This document shows, in pieces, positions 62,701 to 64,000 of a DNA stretch of 64,000 nt (its first letter is position 1; every line of letters begins with the position of its first letter). The notes under the pieces are model-generated. The model had not been told where the DNA came from, made no database searches, and saw only the letters and a list, made by a program, of their open reading frames with translations. This DNA is from Pseudovirgaria hyperparasitica. Taxonomy: Eukaryota > Ascomycota > Dothideomycetes > Acrospermales > Acrospermaceae. Made by a program: the position numbers and the translations under genes. Location: positions 307,501-371,500 of the forward strand of contig NW_022985560.1 of assembly GCF_010093815.1 (NCBI RefSeq), given 5' to 3'.

Positions 62701-63889
62701 GGGTATAGTACCGTATACCTCGTGCTTAGCTATAAACTAATTATATCTATCGAAGTTAAATTCGAGTCGCTCCGAATACTCCCTTAGGATAAGATATAAT
62801 TAATATCTAACTTACTTACTCTTCGAGCTAGATAACTTAAGAGAAGATCCGAGAATCTTAAGGAGGCCTATATCTACGCGACACGAACGCGTAAGGAATT
62901 AAGAGAGGTATAGAATAACGACTATTACCTTTATTAAGAGTCGTTACTAGTTAATATAATTATCCTCCTATACGACTCGTAGTGATAGAAGAATATAGAG
63001 CGGAAGCTAAGGTAGTATTAGAGGGGGCTATATAGAATCTAGTCCGTGTTTAATTATACTTATAAGCTCGCGGAGCTTAATAGAGCCATACTTAGAGGGA
63101 CGTTTCCTAGCCATAGGTTAAAGAAATATTTTATAAGAAATATAAGTAATAAGAGTTACGACGAGCCCTCGCGACCACTAATCGGAAGAATTACCGAGGA
63201 AAATAAGGAGAGTAGTAATAAGGAAAACTATTATAAATAACTTACGGAACACCTCGACGACGCCATATAAACCCGGGTGGAAGTAGTAATTCCTACTCCG
63301 TAAGACTTTAATAGAGAAGAATATTTACGTTTCCCTAGAATCGATATCTCCTTCTAGGGGATAGAAGTTTTTTTAAGGAGGGAAGGGATGCTTATAAAAG
63401 TAGTCTTATGATAATGAACTCCATTATCGAAAAAGGACGATGAACTCTATTATTAAAAGAGGATAATAAACCCTATTATTACTATAAAATAATAAAACTT
63501 ATTATTAAAGTAAGTAATGCTCGAAAGAAGACATAATGGCGTTTACGCGAATTCTACCCACTATATATTAAAGCCGGTCGTGTAATCGAAGCCTATCTAT
63601 CGAAGGCCTATTTTATTACTATAGAACGGGCCCTATTAGGAACTAATAAGGAAGAAAAGAAGGAGGAGGTATAGGAGAAAAAGATACTTATAGGAAGTCT
63701 TATAAGGATAAGAATATACCCGGTATCTATTTATTTATAGATTCCGCTATATACCCGGTAGATATATTTATTCATAGATTTCCTATATACCTAGTATATA
63801 TTTATTTATAGATTCGATACGTATACGGGCCTATAGCTATTAGTAAGAATCATTTATAAAAATTACTATATACCCGGTATTCGAGGAGG

Positions 63890-63900
63890 TATAAAAAGAG
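63890..63900 (+). promoter_or_regulatory. TATA-like box downstream of pol, outer copy
   Basis: TATAAAAAGAG, some 650 bp after the end of pol and conserved at the equivalent place of the inner copy. It could start a transcript for the extra region. Function is inference. Confidence 0.4.
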
Positions 63901-64000
63901 AACTTAAGATAGTATATAACTCTTCCCTCTTACACCTCTCTATACCTTCTTAATTAATAAAACCTCCTCCTCTACTTCCGCCTCGCTTAACTACCTCTCC

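Larger units (their letters stand above)
59585..64000 (+). mobile_element. Outer LTR retrotransposon copy, 3' part (fossil, continues beyond window)
   Basis: Continuation of the element begun at 44,685. From its first bases (CTAGTCCGG) it matches, inverted, the inner copy leftwards from 56.13 kb: end of protease, palindrome (59686-59724), RT and RNase H (about 59.8-61.75 kb), integrase (about 61.9-62.9 kb), pol end near 63.24 kb, subterminal tandem repeats (63.70-63.82 kb) and the TATA-like box at 63890-63900. It is broken many times and is cut by the window edge before the extra region and 3' LTR. Confidence 0.85.

Noticed and set aside
1-64000. tRNA, 5S rRNA genes or CRISPR arrays
   Set aside because: I looked for the tRNA B-box (GGTTCGA-type) on both strands and found no hit with a matching A-box or cloverleaf; no spaced direct-repeat array is present.

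Overview
The window comes from a filamentous ascomycete, most likely a Dothideomycete (class is an inference). Protein genes are interrupted by many 46-60 bp GT-AG introns, the gene products match fungal families, and the last third is an AT-rich block of the kind made by repeat-induced point mutation (RIP). All exon joins below were worked out by hand from splice sites and reading-frame continuity.

Positions 1-43,060 are gene-bearing and of ordinary composition. In order: an endophilin-like BAR protein (minus, running off the left edge), 60S ribosomal protein L2/uL2 (minus), an RSF1/CECR2-like WHIM-type chromatin protein (plus), the ERMES subunit MMM1 (minus), the INO80 ATPase (minus, four exons, 1636 aa), the ribosome-assembly factor BRX1 (plus), the PAF1-complex subunit CTR9 (minus), glutathione synthetase (minus), a large SNF2/RAD54/ATRX-like helicase (plus), a Zn2Cys6 regulator with an unresolved 5' end (minus), a derlin (minus), the centromeric histone CENP-A (plus) and a secreted GH81 endo-beta-1,3-glucanase (plus). 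Several of these act on chromatin or transcription (WHIM protein, INO80, CTR9, SNF2 protein, CENP-A), but they are housekeeping genes with separate promoters and nothing indicates an operon-like unit. A 422 bp foldback (MITE-like) element and a small AT-rich islet lie in the 4.3 kb gene-free gap between CENP-A and the glucanase.

From about 43,600 to the right edge the DNA is AT-rich and poor in CpA/TpG, with no intact gene. It resolves into one structure: an LTR retrotransposon of Ty3/gypsy domain order (about 11.4 kb, LTRs about 370 bp, minus orientation, 48,171-59,584) inserted into a second copy of the same family in plus orientation (44,685-48,170 and 59,585 to beyond 64,000), with a CTAGT target duplication. 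Both are RIP-degraded fossils. The family has two unusual traits: about 3 kb of coding-like sequence between pol and the 3' LTR, preceded by its own TATA-like box and tandem repeats, and a short near-perfect palindrome that recurs at three places in the element.
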